Shown: piece after piece, positions 15,136-24,482 of the stretch | Layout of the letters: every line of letters begins with the position of its first letter | How positions within the stretch are numbered: the stretch's first letter is position 1 | Source: CAAGNP01 sp045595965 | Lineage (GTDB): Bacteria > Bacteroidota > Bacteroidia > Bacteroidales > UBA932 | Reading direction: 5' to 3' | DNA: 51,951 bases | NCBI GenBank assembly: GCA_045595965.1 | Contig: JAZOBN010000019.1 | Location: forward strand, 1 to 51,951 | Notes under the pieces: generated by a model | Databases searched by the model: none | What the model was told of the DNA's origin: nothing | What the model saw: the letters and a program-made list of their open reading frames with translations, nothing else | Program-made: the position numbers and the translations under genes

Positions 15136-17382
15136 ATGGAATATGTTTATTTAGGTATCTTGATTTTCATCTTCTGCCTTGCAGTATTCGACCTCGTCAT
15201 CGGAGTAAGTAACGATGCTGTAAACTTTCTCAACTCGGCAGTAGGTGCAAAATCTGCTTCATTCAAAGTTATTCTTACCCTTGCGGCTCTTGGTGTCTTT
15301 TTTGGAGCTGCAATCAGCAATGGTATGATGGACGTTGCAAGACACGGCATTTTTCAACCACAACACTTCACATTTGTCGAAATTATGTGCATTCTGATGG
15401 CTGTGATGGTGACCGACGTAGTTCTTCTCGATATCTTCAATTCTATGGGGATGCCTACTTCTACCACAGTCTCTCTTGTATTTGAACTTTTGGGAGGTAC
15501 CGTTGCTTTGGCAGTTGTTAAAAGTATTGCCACAGATGGTGCTTTGACCTATGGACAGATGATCAACACAGACAAGGCTCTGACAGTCGTTCTGGGCATC
15601 TTCCTCTCGATTGCCATAGCATTCTTCTTCGGATTGGTTGTCCAGTGGATTGCCCGTGTGATATTCACCTTCAACTACAAAAGAAATCTCAAATGGTTTG
15701 CCGGCATATTCGGAGGTATAGCTGTCACATCCATTGTCTATTTCATGCTCTTCAAAGGGCTTAAGGACAGCTCTTTCATGACACCTGAAAACAAGATATG
15801 GATCCAGGAAAACACCACTACACTCCTTCTTTACATATTCTTGGGGGCAACCGTGCTGATGCAGATTCTTCACTGGCTGAAAGTAAACGTATTCAAGGTT
15901 GTGGTCCTTTTGGGAACATTCTCTCTCGCTATGGCCTTTGCGGGGAATGACCTTGTAAACTTCATCGGAATCCCTTTGACCGGTCTTGCCACTTATCAGG
16001 ATTATATGGCAAACGGCACAGAGGTCGGGATGGATGTGTTTACCCTTGACAGTTTGAATGGACCTGCTTCCACTCCACTTGTATACCTGATCGGCGCTGG
16101 AGCTATCATGGTGTTCGCACTCGTCACTTCCAAAAAGGCCAGAAACGTTATCAACACATCTTTGAATTTGTCAAAACAGGATGATGGAGATGAGATGTTC
16201 GGCACCTCTAAAGTTGCAAGAAGACTCGTTCAGGTTAGTAGCGGTTTTGCAACATGGCTTGTGAAAATAACACCAGAACCTGCATTAAGATGGATTGACA
16301 AGAGATTCAACAAAGAGGAGATAATTCTTGAAAACGGCGCGGCCTTTGACCAATTGAGAGCGGCTGTAAATCTCGTCTTGGCTGCACTCCTTATCGCACT
16401 CGGAACCTCATTGAAACTCCCCCTATCGACCACATTCGTAACTTTTATGGTGGCAATGGGTACATCTCTTGCTGACCGTGCCTGGAACAGGGAGAGTGCG
16501 GTATTCAGAGTAACAGGGGTTGTTTCTGTTATCGGTGGTTGGTTCATCACTGCCGGTGCTGCATTCATCATCTGTTTCATAGTTGCAATGATTATGCACT
16601 GGGGTGGTGTTATTGCTATGGTTCTTCTAAGTATTTTAGCAATCTTTATCCTGATCAAAAGCAATATCAGATATAGCAAGAAAGCTAAAGAGGAGAAAAA
16701 AGATGACAAAGTATTCTCAGAAATCCTATCTTCAAATGATAAGGAGAGGGTATGGCTCCTTCTCAAAGAGCATGTCGGTGGCAATATCCTTGGGGAACTT
16801 GATTTTGTCGAAGAATCTTACACAAAATTCATCAACGGATTTATAAGTGAAGAGAGAAAAAACCTCAGAAAACTCCTCACAGCCCTCAAAGATGAAAAAG
16901 AACTCTTCAAAACAAAAAGACGCAAAGAACTTACTGGCTTGAAGAGGGTAGATTCAATTGTTGCTGTACAAGCGGGGACATGGTTCCATATCGCTACAAA
17001 CAACACTTCGCAGCTGATTTACAGCCTCAGACGTATTGTAGAGCCTTGCCATGAACACCTTGAGAACAACTTTAATCCTCTTCCAAAAGAGTGTAAAGAG
17101 GAAATCCTCCCGATAAGCACCAAACTGATGGCTTTGATAGAGAAAGAAAAAACACTCATAAAGTCCCCTTTTGATATCAATGTTCACCTGAAAGAGATTT
17201 CAGCATTCAAGAAAGAGGTTTCTGCATTGATGGAAAAACACCTTGACAGAATCCGCAATGAGCAGAACACATCAAATTTGAACATATATATCTTATACCA
17301 AAGTATCCTACAAGAGACTTGGCAAATGGCTGATACCCTCAAACACTTGGCAAGGGCTCTTGACAAACTGAAAAGTTTGTAA
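15136..17382 (+). CDS. pit: Inorganic phosphate transporter (PiT family) with C-terminal PhoU-like domain
   Basis: This 748-residue protein combines a PiT permease (about residues 1-520, some 10-12 membrane helices) with a cytosolic helical tail. The two inverted signature motifs are visible: GVSNDAVNFLNSAVGAKS near residue 24 and FAGNDLVNFIGIPLTG near residue 270. The tail (about 530-748), rich in Lys/Glu helices (LKEHVGGNILGELDFVEESY; LRRIVEPCHEHLENNF), resembles PhoU/DUF47. PiT imports phosphate with a cation; PhoU proteins report transporter state to the PhoR kinase. The fusion may be the sensor for the soluble kinase encoded next door. The stop is adjacent to the convergent glycerate kinase stop. 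Confidence 0.92.
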   Translation: MEYVYLGILIFIFCLAVFDLVIGVSNDAVNFLNSAVGAKSASFKVILTLAALGVFFGAAISNGMMDVARHGIFQPQHFTFVEIMCILMAVMVTDVVLLDIFNSMGMPTSTTVSLVFELLGGTVALAVVKSIATDGALTYGQMINTDKALTVVLGIFLSIAIAFFFGLVVQWIARVIFTFNYKRNLKWFAGIFGGIAVTSIVYFMLFKGLKDSSFMTPENKIWIQENTTTLLLYIFLGATVLMQILHWLKVNVFKVVVLLGTFSLAMAFAGNDLVNFIGIPLTGLATYQDYMANGTEVGMDVFTLDSLNGPASTPLVYLIGAGAIMVFALVTSKKARNVINTSLNLSKQDDGDEMFGTSKVARRLVQVSSGFATWLVKITPEPALRWIDKRFNKEEIILENGAAFDQLRAAVNLVLAALLIALGTSLKLPLSTTFVTFMVAMGTSLADRAWNRESAVFRVTGVVSVIGGWFITAGAAFIICFIVAMIMHWGGVIAMVLLSILAIFILIKSNIRYSKKAKEEKKDDKVFSEILSSNDKERVWLLLKEHVGGNILGELDFVEESYTKFINGFISEERKNLRKLLTALKDEKELFKTKRRKELTGLKRVDSIVAVQAGTWFHIATNNTSQLIYSLRRIVEPCHEHLENNFNPLPKECKEEILPISTKLMALIEKEKTLIKSPFDINVHLKEISAFKKEVSALMEKHLDRIRNEQNTSNLNIYILYQSILQETWQMADTLKHLARALDKLKSL

Positions 17383-18507
17383 TCAGAAAATGGCGGAGGC
17401 AGAGATTGCTTCCGCTGTTTTTTTTAATTTTTCGGCAGCATCTGACATTGTATCGCGTGGATACAGATACGAGATGGGGAGAAGACGACATATCCCATAA
17501 CTGCGATAAATCTCTTCAGAGATGGTATTTCTCCCACAAATAAGCCAGAGGGGTTTTCTGTATTGGGCACATATCTGTGCTATTCCCAACGGCAATTTGC
17601 CCTCCAAAGACTGACGGTCAAACTTTCCCTCTCCGGTAATCACAAGGTCTGCCGACTTTATCGCCTCTTCGAGGTTCATCATTTGAGAAAAAACTCTCCA
17701 CCCGGGGATAATCTCCCCCCCAAGCACAGAGTGGAGGGCGAAACCGACCCCCCCGGCTGCCCCGGATCCCGGAACAGAGACAATCTCTTCCATACAAACC
17801 TTTTTCCATTTAGCCACAGCCTCGGCCCATAGGGCGGCTCTTTGCTCCAATACCGGTATCAATTCGGGTGTTGCACCCTTTTGGGGACCATATACCGCTG
17901 CTGCCCCATTCTCTCCCAAAAGAGGATTCTCTACATCGCATGCCACCTCTATATCTGTCTCCCAAAGGTGGGGAGTTACTGCTCCGACCTGTGAATCATC
18001 CAGAATATTCTCCCTCTTATCATATCTGAACCCCAAAGCCTCCAGCATCCCGATTCCCCCATCATTTGTGGCACTCCCCCCGATTGCTACCACTACTCTC
18101 CTTGCCCTTCGGACCTCTATCGCTTCACGGATCAATTCCCCTAATCCATAAGTTGTTGAGTTCATTATATCCCTCTCCCCAGGGGGAACAAGGGTTAAAC
18201 CAGATATTTTTGCCATCTCCACAAAAGCTGTATCACCCAGCATCAGATATGATGTATTACATAACCTCCCCAGGGGATCTCTCCCTTGAGTGTGGACAAG
18301 TTCACCACCTGCAGCCCCCTGAACCACCTCCAGACTTCCGTCTCCACCATCTGCCATAGGATAAAGGAGAATATCGGAGTGGGGGAAAGATCTCTCCAGA
18401 CCACATTTTATAGCTTGGGCAGCCTCCTTCGAGGTTAAAGTCCCTTTGAACTTATCAACACTCACCACAATCCTTCTGTAGCGACATTTTTCTTCGTTTT
18501 TCTCCAT
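17383..18507 (-). CDS. Glycerate kinase (GlxK/GarK family)
   Basis: This 374-residue protein matches the type I glycerate kinase family: IVVSVDKFKGTLTSKEAAQAI at the start, YPMADGGDGSLEVV, GGSATNDGGIGMLEALGFRY and GSGAAGGVGFAL, ending with VITGEGKFDRQSLEGKLP. It phosphorylates D-glycerate with ATP to 2- or 3-phosphoglycerate, feeding glycolysis. Length is normal. It has its own promoter facing that of the peptidase gene. Confidence 0.93.
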   Translation of the reverse strand: MEKNEEKCRYRRIVVSVDKFKGTLTSKEAAQAIKCGLERSFPHSDILLYPMADGGDGSLEVVQGAAGGELVHTQGRDPLGRLCNTSYLMLGDTAFVEMAKISGLTLVPPGERDIMNSTTYGLGELIREAIEVRRARRVVVAIGGSATNDGGIGMLEALGFRYDKRENILDDSQVGAVTPHLWETDIEVACDVENPLLGENGAAAVYGPQKGATPELIPVLEQRAALWAEAVAKWKKVCMEEIVSVPGSGAAGGVGFALHSVLGGEIIPGWRVFSQMMNLEEAIKSADLVITGEGKFDRQSLEGKLPLGIAQICAQYRKPLWLICGRNTISEEIYRSYGICRLLPISYLYPRDTMSDAAEKLKKTAEAISASAIF

Positions 18508-18513
18508 TTTGAT

Positions 18514-18521
18514 TATCTTTG
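18514..18521 (+). promoter_or_regulatory. S46 peptidase promoter -7 element TATCTTTG
   Basis: TATCTTTG matches TAnnTTTG and lies 40 bases before the ATG at 18562. It faces the glycerate kinase promoter (18537-18544) across 15 bases. Confidence 0.55.
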
Positions 18522-18536
18522 TGGACTTAGCAGAAA

Positions 18537-18544
18537 CAAATTTA
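18537..18544 (-). promoter_or_regulatory. Glycerate kinase promoter -7 element TAAATTTG
   Basis: On the minus strand TAAATTTG matches TAnnTTTG, 29 bases before the glycerate kinase ATG. It points towards the opposing peptidase promoter, so the predicted transcription starts almost coincide. Confidence 0.55.
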
Positions 18545-18561
18545 ATCTTAAAAATAATAGT

Positions 18562-20679
18562 ATGAAAAAAATCAATTTATTGGTCGTTGCAATGTTTCTC
18601 CTTTCATTGTTCCCGATGAAGGCTGATGAAGGTATGTGGCTGCTCCCCCTTCTGGAAAGGATGAACAAAAAAGAGATGTCAGAAATGGGATTTGAAATTA
18701 CCCCTGATGATATTTACCAAATCAATAAATCTTCTCTCAAAGATGCAATCGTGCAATTCGGAGGCGGATGTACAGGTGAGATTGTTTCCAGGAACGGTCT
18801 TCTGTTTACCAACCACCACTGTGGCTATGGTAGCATCCAGAAACTCAGCTCGGTAGAACACAATTACCTGAAAGATGGTTTCTGGGCAATGAGCCTTGAA
18901 GAAGAGCTTCCGGCAGAGGGTCTTACCGTAACTTTCCTTGAGAGCTTTACCGATGTCACCAAAGAGATAGAGAGGGGTATAAAGAAGGCTAAAGATGTTC
19001 AGGAGAGGGACTCTTTGCTTGCTGTAACTGCAAAAAAACTTGAAAAGAGGGCTGTTGATGGCGACAAATACCTTACAGCAAGGGTACAATCTTTCTATGG
19101 TGGCAATACCTACTATCTGATTGTTTACAAAATATTCAAAGATGTCCGTTTTGTTGGTGCCCCCCCTTCATCAATCGGCAAATTCGGTGCAGACACCGAC
19201 AACTGGATGTGGCCACGCCACACAGGAGATTTCTCTGTATTCAGAGTGTATGCAGACAAAAACAACAACCCTGCACCATACTCACCGGACAATGTCCCTT
19301 ACACCCCAAAGAAATTCTTGAAAATATCATTGAAAGGGGTTCAGGAAGGGGATCCTACCATCATCATGGGTTATCCCGGACGTACAAACCGTTTCATGAC
19401 ACGCTCTGAACTTATAGAGCAGAGAGATCTTTCAAATGCCATTGCAATCAAACTTCGTGGCATTCGTCAAGAGGTACTTATGGCGGATATGGAGTCAGAT
19501 CCAAAGATCATGATCCAGTATGCCAGCAAATATTCGGGATCTTCCAATGGGTGGAAAAAATGGATCGGAATGAACGAGACATTCGCAAAACTCAACGTTG
19601 AACAACGTCGTGCCCAAGAGGAGGAGAAATTTACAGAGTGGGTAAACCAAGACCCAAAACGTATCAAAAAATACGGCACCGCACTTAACAAAATCAACAC
19701 AGCAGTTGAAAACCGTGCTACCGCATATGCACAGCTTCTCCGCACTTCAGAATCGGTAGGGAGAATCGAACTTTCAACCATCGCATCCAGAGTTCTGAGA
19801 CTGCTTAAAGATAAAGAGAAAAACCAACAAAAGCTCGACGCTACCATCAATGCTTTCTATAAAGATTACTCAGTGTCAACTGACAGAAAGGTTGCCAAAG
19901 CGATGATCAACGCTTACTTGTTGGAAGTTGAGAGTGACAAGAGGGCAAGTTTTGTCCAAACAATTGACAATGAGTTCCAGGGCAATGTCGATGCTTTTGT
20001 AGACTATATGTTCGATAACTCTGCTTTCGTAAGCAAAGAGAAAGCGACTGCAGCCATTGAAGGAGATATCTCATCTGATCCTGCTGTCAAATTCTACCAA
20101 TCTATCACAGAAGGACAACCCGACCTATTAGCAGAATATACAAAAGATGGCGAAATGTTTACACAGGGTAAGAAGGAATATATTGCCGGCACCCTTGAAA
20201 TGCGCAAAGGTGAACCGATATATCCCGATGCAAACTCTACTATGAGACTTACCTATGGATTTGTCCTCCCGTATTCACCTCGTGATGCTGTACAATATAA
20301 TTACTACACCACCCTTGATGGTGTTATGGAGAAAGAAGATCCTTCAAACTGGGAATTTGAGGTTCCTGCCCGACTGAAAGAGTTGTGGAAACAGAAAGAT
20401 TTCGGACAATATGGACTTCCTGATGGCAAAATGCCTGTATGTTTCTTGTCAAACAATGACATCACAGGCGGCAATTCAGGATCTCCTATCCTCAACGGCA
20501 ATGGAGAACTTATAGGACTTGCATTTGATGGTAACTGGGAATCAATGAGTAGTGACATAATCTTCGAACCCCAGCTTCAAAGATGTATCAATGTTGATGT
20601 CCGTTATGTCCTCTTTATTATTGATAAGTTTGGTGGCGCCGGCTACCTGTTGGATGAAATGGTAATTGTAAAAGAGTAA
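18562..20679 (+). CDS. S46 family dipeptidyl peptidase, DPP7 type
   Basis: This 705-residue protein has a signal peptide (1-21, cut near PMKADEG) and the chymotrypsin-like S46 fold. The catalytic triad is visible: His in TNHHCGYG (about residue 85), Asp223 in RHTGDFS and Ser639 in GGNSGSP. Eighteen residues after the serine, AFDGNWE carries Gly657 at the position that sets P1 preference. Gly there is typical of DPP7 (hydrophobic P1); Arg is typical of DPP11 (acidic P1). It releases dipeptides in the periplasm from imported oligopeptides. Its stop overlaps the mrp start (TAATG), giving translational coupling to an Fe-S carrier gene. Confidence 0.93.
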   Translation: MKKINLLVVAMFLLSLFPMKADEGMWLLPLLERMNKKEMSEMGFEITPDDIYQINKSSLKDAIVQFGGGCTGEIVSRNGLLFTNHHCGYGSIQKLSSVEHNYLKDGFWAMSLEEELPAEGLTVTFLESFTDVTKEIERGIKKAKDVQERDSLLAVTAKKLEKRAVDGDKYLTARVQSFYGGNTYYLIVYKIFKDVRFVGAPPSSIGKFGADTDNWMWPRHTGDFSVFRVYADKNNNPAPYSPDNVPYTPKKFLKISLKGVQEGDPTIIMGYPGRTNRFMTRSELIEQRDLSNAIAIKLRGIRQEVLMADMESDPKIMIQYASKYSGSSNGWKKWIGMNETFAKLNVEQRRAQEEEKFTEWVNQDPKRIKKYGTALNKINTAVENRATAYAQLLRTSESVGRIELSTIASRVLRLLKDKEKNQQKLDATINAFYKDYSVSTDRKVAKAMINAYLLEVESDKRASFVQTIDNEFQGNVDAFVDYMFDNSAFVSKEKATAAIEGDISSDPAVKFYQSITEGQPDLLAEYTKDGEMFTQGKKEYIAGTLEMRKGEPIYPDANSTMRLTYGFVLPYSPRDAVQYNYYTTLDGVMEKEDPSNWEFEVPARLKELWKQKDFGQYGLPDGKMPVCFLSNNDITGGNSGSPILNGNGELIGLAFDGNWESMSSDIIFEPQLQRCINVDVRYVLFIIDKFGGAGYLLDEMVIVKE

Positions 20680-21701
20680 TGGAACAAGAAGTATTAGCAA
20701 TACTGTCACAAGTAATTCACCCTATCAAGGAGGCAGATATCCTTAATCTTGGTATGGTGGAAGATGTCAAGGTTGAAGATAGAAAGATCAAATTCAAACT
20801 TGTAACCTCATCTCCTGACCCACTTATAGGCTCCATCAAGAAACAGTGTGAAACACTCCTAAAAGAGGCCTTTCCAGACTACAAGATATCAATTATGGAA
20901 CTTGTAAGGGAGAAAAAGACTAAAAAACCGCTTGAATTGGGTCAGGAACAACTTGCCAATGTCGGAAAAATCATCGCTATCGCTTCGGGCAAAGGTGGTG
21001 TAGGCAAATCTACAGTAGCGACAAACCTCGCCATAGCCCTCGCCAAGGCTGGTTATAAAGTAGGGTTAACCGATGCCGACGTATATGGCCCTTCAGTACC
21101 CAAAATGACCGGAACAGAGGGGGAAATTCCAGACGTTGAACAAACATCTGCGGGAGACCTCATTATCCCTGTAGAAAAATTTGGGGTAAAATGGATGTCT
21201 ATAGGATACTTTGCTACCCCAGAACAGGCCCTCATCTGGAGAGGTCCTATGGCTTGCAATGCACTTAAACAGATGGTACTTCAGGTCAAATGGGGGGAAC
21301 TTGACTATCTCCTCATCGACCTCCCTCCTGGGACAGGAGACATTCACATCTCTATGGTGCATGATATTCCCCTTTCCGGTGCTGTAATAGTAAGCACACC
21401 TCAAGATGTCGCGTTGGCAGATGTCCTCAAAGGGGTCAATATGTTCCGTAATAAAGATATAAATGTCCCTATCCTTGGTCTTGTAGAGAACATGGCATGG
21501 TTTACCCCGGCTGAACTTCCACAGAACAAATACTACATATTCGGTAAAGAGGGTGGAATGAAGATGGCCCGTCAGCTGGGTATCGACCTCCTCGGACAAA
21601 TTCCCATCTATATGTCCATCCGCGAAAATGGTGACCTCGGTACACCGGACACTATCGCTGAATGGGCTCAACTTGCATCCGAAGTGGTAAAAAGAAGTTA
21701 A
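20679..21701 (+). CDS. mrp: Mrp/ApbC-family iron-sulfur carrier ATPase
   Basis: This 340-residue protein has an N-terminal MIP18-like domain (about 1-85) and a P-loop ATPase of the ParA/MinD class with deviant Walker A SGKGGVGKST. LIDLPPGTGD and PQDVALADVLKG are also typical. Mrp proteins carry and transfer Fe-S clusters. The usual CxxC between the two halves of the C-terminal region is absent: the segment reads NMAWFTPAELPQNKYYIFGKEG with no cysteine. It starts inside the stop codon of the peptidase gene. Confidence 0.93.
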   Translation: MEQEVLAILSQVIHPIKEADILNLGMVEDVKVEDRKIKFKLVTSSPDPLIGSIKKQCETLLKEAFPDYKISIMELVREKKTKKPLELGQEQLANVGKIIAIASGKGGVGKSTVATNLAIALAKAGYKVGLTDADVYGPSVPKMTGTEGEIPDVEQTSAGDLIIPVEKFGVKWMSIGYFATPEQALIWRGPMACNALKQMVLQVKWGELDYLLIDLPPGTGDIHISMVHDIPLSGAVIVSTPQDVALADVLKGVNMFRNKDINVPILGLVENMAWFTPAELPQNKYYIFGKEGGMKMARQLGIDLLGQIPIYMSIRENGDLGTPDTIAEWAQLASEVVKRS

Positions 21702-21733
21702 GACCTCTTCCTTACATCCAGAGGGAACTATGG

Positions 21734-21762
21734 AAGAAGGTGGCTAATTAGTCGCCTTCTTT
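21734..21762 (+). terminator. Intrinsic terminator after mrp
   Basis: GAAGGTGGCT (21736-21745) pairs with AGTCGCCTTC (21750-21759), with G-T wobbles, across a 4-base loop and is followed by TTT. It closes the peptidase-mrp operon. Confidence 0.6.
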
Positions 21763-21785
21763 CGTATTCATAGGATTGACGACAA

Positions 21786-21917
21786 TGGAGGTAGGGTAAG
21801 TTTGGATGGCGTGGCCGCCCGTGGCCTCGTGAACGGGAGGAGCCCGCGACGAAGTCGTGGGAGGGATGGAGTCGGAACTTGTTCCGACGGAACCAAGCCA
21901 AACTTACCCTACCTCCA
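21786..21917 (+). repeat. Palindromic structured element A (20-bp outer stem, three inner hairpins)
   Basis: A perfect 20-bp inverted repeat, TGGAGGTAGGGTAAGTTTGG at 21786-21805 and its complement at 21898-21917, encloses a GC-rich core. The core folds into three hairpins: CCCGT/ACGGG (21818-21837), CCGCGAC/GTCGTGG (21844-21860, one G-T pair) and GTCGGAAC/GTTCCGAC (21871-21888). It lies in the convergent gap between mrp and yfhO, after the mrp terminator. Element B at 33205-33323 has the same core plan. No protein is encoded. Confidence 0.75.
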
Positions 21918-21973
21918 CTTCATAGCATACACAATACCCTTCTGCTATCATCCTCCCGGTGCAACCATATAGT

Positions 21974-24466
21974 CTATTTGCGACACCTTTTGATTAACCC
22001 TATCGCAGCAAGTGCTAAAAGGAGAATCCAAAGCATTGAAGATGTTATCCTCGATACTGTAGCACCGGTATGATATGACTGGGGTTCAAATCTGAACACA
22101 ATTTCATGATCCCCGGCTGGAACAGCCAGAGCCCTGAAAGCATAGTCTGCACGAAGAATATCGGTCTCTTTACCATCAATTGTTGCCATCCATCCTGCCG
22201 GATAATAAATTTCACTGAACAGAGCCAACTGGTCACCCTCTGAATGGAACTTGTATTTAAGCTCATTAGGGGCATAGTGGGTAAGAACTATTGATCCATC
22301 TCCTGAATAATTGCTCTTTGGGGTTATTCCACATTTAGCTACAGCCTCATCTTTATTGGAGAGGATAACCGCCTTTTCGGGATCAATCAGTGCAATTGTC
22401 CCAATCTCTTCATCTGCATTCTCTACCAACACAACATCTTCCACAAGCCAACAATTGCCATAGCTGTAGGGATACCTCAAAGGGGGATTGTTTCCATCTA
22501 TCACAACATATTTGGTGTTAAGCATTGAAAGGACCTTCTGATACCCCAAGGCTCTCTCCAACTCATCCACTGTTGTTATATTCGGTATTGCCTCATTGAG
22601 TTGCTGAACCATAGAGGACATTTCTGGAGCAATGTAGAAATCAATCAGATCCTGATATCTCTGAAGTTTTGCAGGGCTGTAGCCACCGATTGTCTTATGG
22701 TGGTAACTGATATAGGAATCATTGAATGTATTGACACTCAAGTCCAGAACTCTATAATTGGGATCTTTGTCCTGCAGAATGATCTCATCAACTGGTCTCT
22801 TGGCAAAAAGGTTCTTATACTCCTGCCTTCTAATATAATGGGAATCATTAAGGTATCTCTTGTCAACACTCCATAAATCTACCAACATCACAACCCCTAT
22901 CAAAGCATAACATAGAGGCAATTTTATCTTCTTAATATACCCACACCACAATGCAGTTGCACCAAGAAGGATGAAGATAATGCTTCGGAACGCATCCCCC
23001 CTCAATAATGCCTTGCGATCCTCTACCAAAGCAGCTGCTATATCCCCAGGAAGCGAGCTATCTGCCGATGAGATAAAGTTACCTGCAAGAGAGGGGAATA
23101 TGGCGAAAATCATGGAAACACCTGCTGTAGCGCCAAGTGCAATCATGACACCCCTCTTATTCCTCTCTTTTGTCTCTTTGTCATCACCGCTTTCAAGAAG
23201 CTGCTTCACTGCCAGAATCCCCAATACGGGGACGGTAATCTGTAATACAACAAGAGCCATGGAGACTGTTCTGAATTTGTTATACAGAGGGACATATTTG
23301 AAAAACAACTCTGAGAACCACATGAAGTGGGAACCCCATCCCAGGAAGAGCCCCAGCAACGATACCCCCACTATCCACCATTTGTATTTACCTCGGATTA
23401 TGCACAATCCGAGAACAAACAAGAACAGAGAAAAAGCTCCCAGATACATTGGACCTGCAGTAAAAGGTTGTGGTCCCCAATACAGGGGCATCTGGTTGAT
23501 CAGTTGGTTTGCCCCCTGGTAATTTGATCTGAGCACTTTATATGTCTCTGAATCCTTTGTAAGCCTTCCTGAAGAGCTTCCCCCATTGAAATTGGGAATC
23601 AACAGATTAGGTGTTTCGGTTATTCCATAGGACCACGCTGTAGCATAGTCAATATCCAACCCGTCTTCAGTCTGCACCTGACTGTCTTTTGTGAGTTCTG
23701 ACCCCCCTCTCATTGTATATTTTGCATACTCGTATGTAGGTAGGAGTTTTGTTGTATTTGTTGCAATCCCCAGCAATCCTGCCACCAATACCATCAATGA
23801 TGTGCGAAAGAAAGAGGGAAATGTTTTATTTTTAATCGCACTGCACATCTGAGCTATTGCATAACCCAAGACAATAAATGCCAGGTAGTAAGTTATCTGT
23901 GGGTGGTTGGCCTTTATCTGGAAACTCAATGCAAAAGCAAAAAAGATTGAACCCAGGAGTGGTTTTTTTCTATAAGCATAAACCAAAGCGGCAAGAACCC
24001 ATGGCATATAGGCTATAGCCAACATTTTTGAGTTATGTCCCACCTGGATAATCTGCATATTGTATGAGCAGAATGTTATTGCTATTGCCCCTATAGCACT
24101 TAACCACACATTTGCACCAAACGCCAAAAAGAGGAGGAATCCACCCAAAAGGGAGATGAAAAGGTAACTTGCAGGGCGCTCACCTATCAAAAGGAGATTG
24201 TACAATGGCTCTGTAAAATCTCCTGGATGCTCTGCAGAAATGGATGTCGCCGGCATCCCGCCAAACATTGAATTTGTCCACAAAGTCTTGTCATCGGGGT
24301 TGGCCTTGTTATGTTCGACTATCTCGTGCGCCATCCCTTCCCACGAAGAGATGTCCGACTGGTTCACTATTTTCCCTTTCAACAATTGTGGGTTATATGC
24401 GTAGGAGATAAAAATAAAACCTACAACAACGATTAGGTAACTGTATAACGATTTAAGATTTTTCAT
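21974..24466 (-). CDS. YfhO-family multi-spanning membrane protein
   Basis: This 830-residue protein has an N-terminal membrane helix, then about a dozen helices (residues about 85-540), an extracytoplasmic domain of about 270 residues and a final helix near the C-terminus (MLWILLLALAAIGLI). SYHHKTIGGYSPAKLQRYQDL and LALFSEIYYPAGWMATIDG are hallmarks of the YfhO family (GT-C-like fold), implicated in lipoteichoic acid or glycan glycosylation elsewhere. The acceptor here is unknown. It is the last gene of the rsmA-to-yfhO run, with its own promoter-like element just after the cstA stop. It follows a glycosyltransferase two genes upstream, which supports a glycan role. Confidence 0.85.
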   Translation of the reverse strand: MKNLKSLYSYLIVVVGFIFISYAYNPQLLKGKIVNQSDISSWEGMAHEIVEHNKANPDDKTLWTNSMFGGMPATSISAEHPGDFTEPLYNLLLIGERPASYLFISLLGGFLLFLAFGANVWLSAIGAIAITFCSYNMQIIQVGHNSKMLAIAYMPWVLAALVYAYRKKPLLGSIFFAFALSFQIKANHPQITYYLAFIVLGYAIAQMCSAIKNKTFPSFFRTSLMVLVAGLLGIATNTTKLLPTYEYAKYTMRGGSELTKDSQVQTEDGLDIDYATAWSYGITETPNLLIPNFNGGSSSGRLTKDSETYKVLRSNYQGANQLINQMPLYWGPQPFTAGPMYLGAFSLFLFVLGLCIIRGKYKWWIVGVSLLGLFLGWGSHFMWFSELFFKYVPLYNKFRTVSMALVVLQITVPVLGILAVKQLLESGDDKETKERNKRGVMIALGATAGVSMIFAIFPSLAGNFISSADSSLPGDIAAALVEDRKALLRGDAFRSIIFILLGATALWCGYIKKIKLPLCYALIGVVMLVDLWSVDKRYLNDSHYIRRQEYKNLFAKRPVDEIILQDKDPNYRVLDLSVNTFNDSYISYHHKTIGGYSPAKLQRYQDLIDFYIAPEMSSMVQQLNEAIPNITTVDELERALGYQKVLSMLNTKYVVIDGNNPPLRYPYSYGNCWLVEDVVLVENADEEIGTIALIDPEKAVILSNKDEAVAKCGITPKSNYSGDGSIVLTHYAPNELKYKFHSEGDQLALFSEIYYPAGWMATIDGKETDILRADYAFRALAVPAGDHEIVFRFEPQSYHTGATVSRITSSMLWILLLALAAIGLIKRCRK

Positions 24467-24482
24467 ATATATGTGTTTGCCA

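Noticed and set aside
21841..21870. Group II intron domain V or retron RNA in the core of element A
   Set aside because: The hairpin lacks the AGC triad, bulge and GNRA loop of domain V, and no reverse transcriptase gene is in the window.
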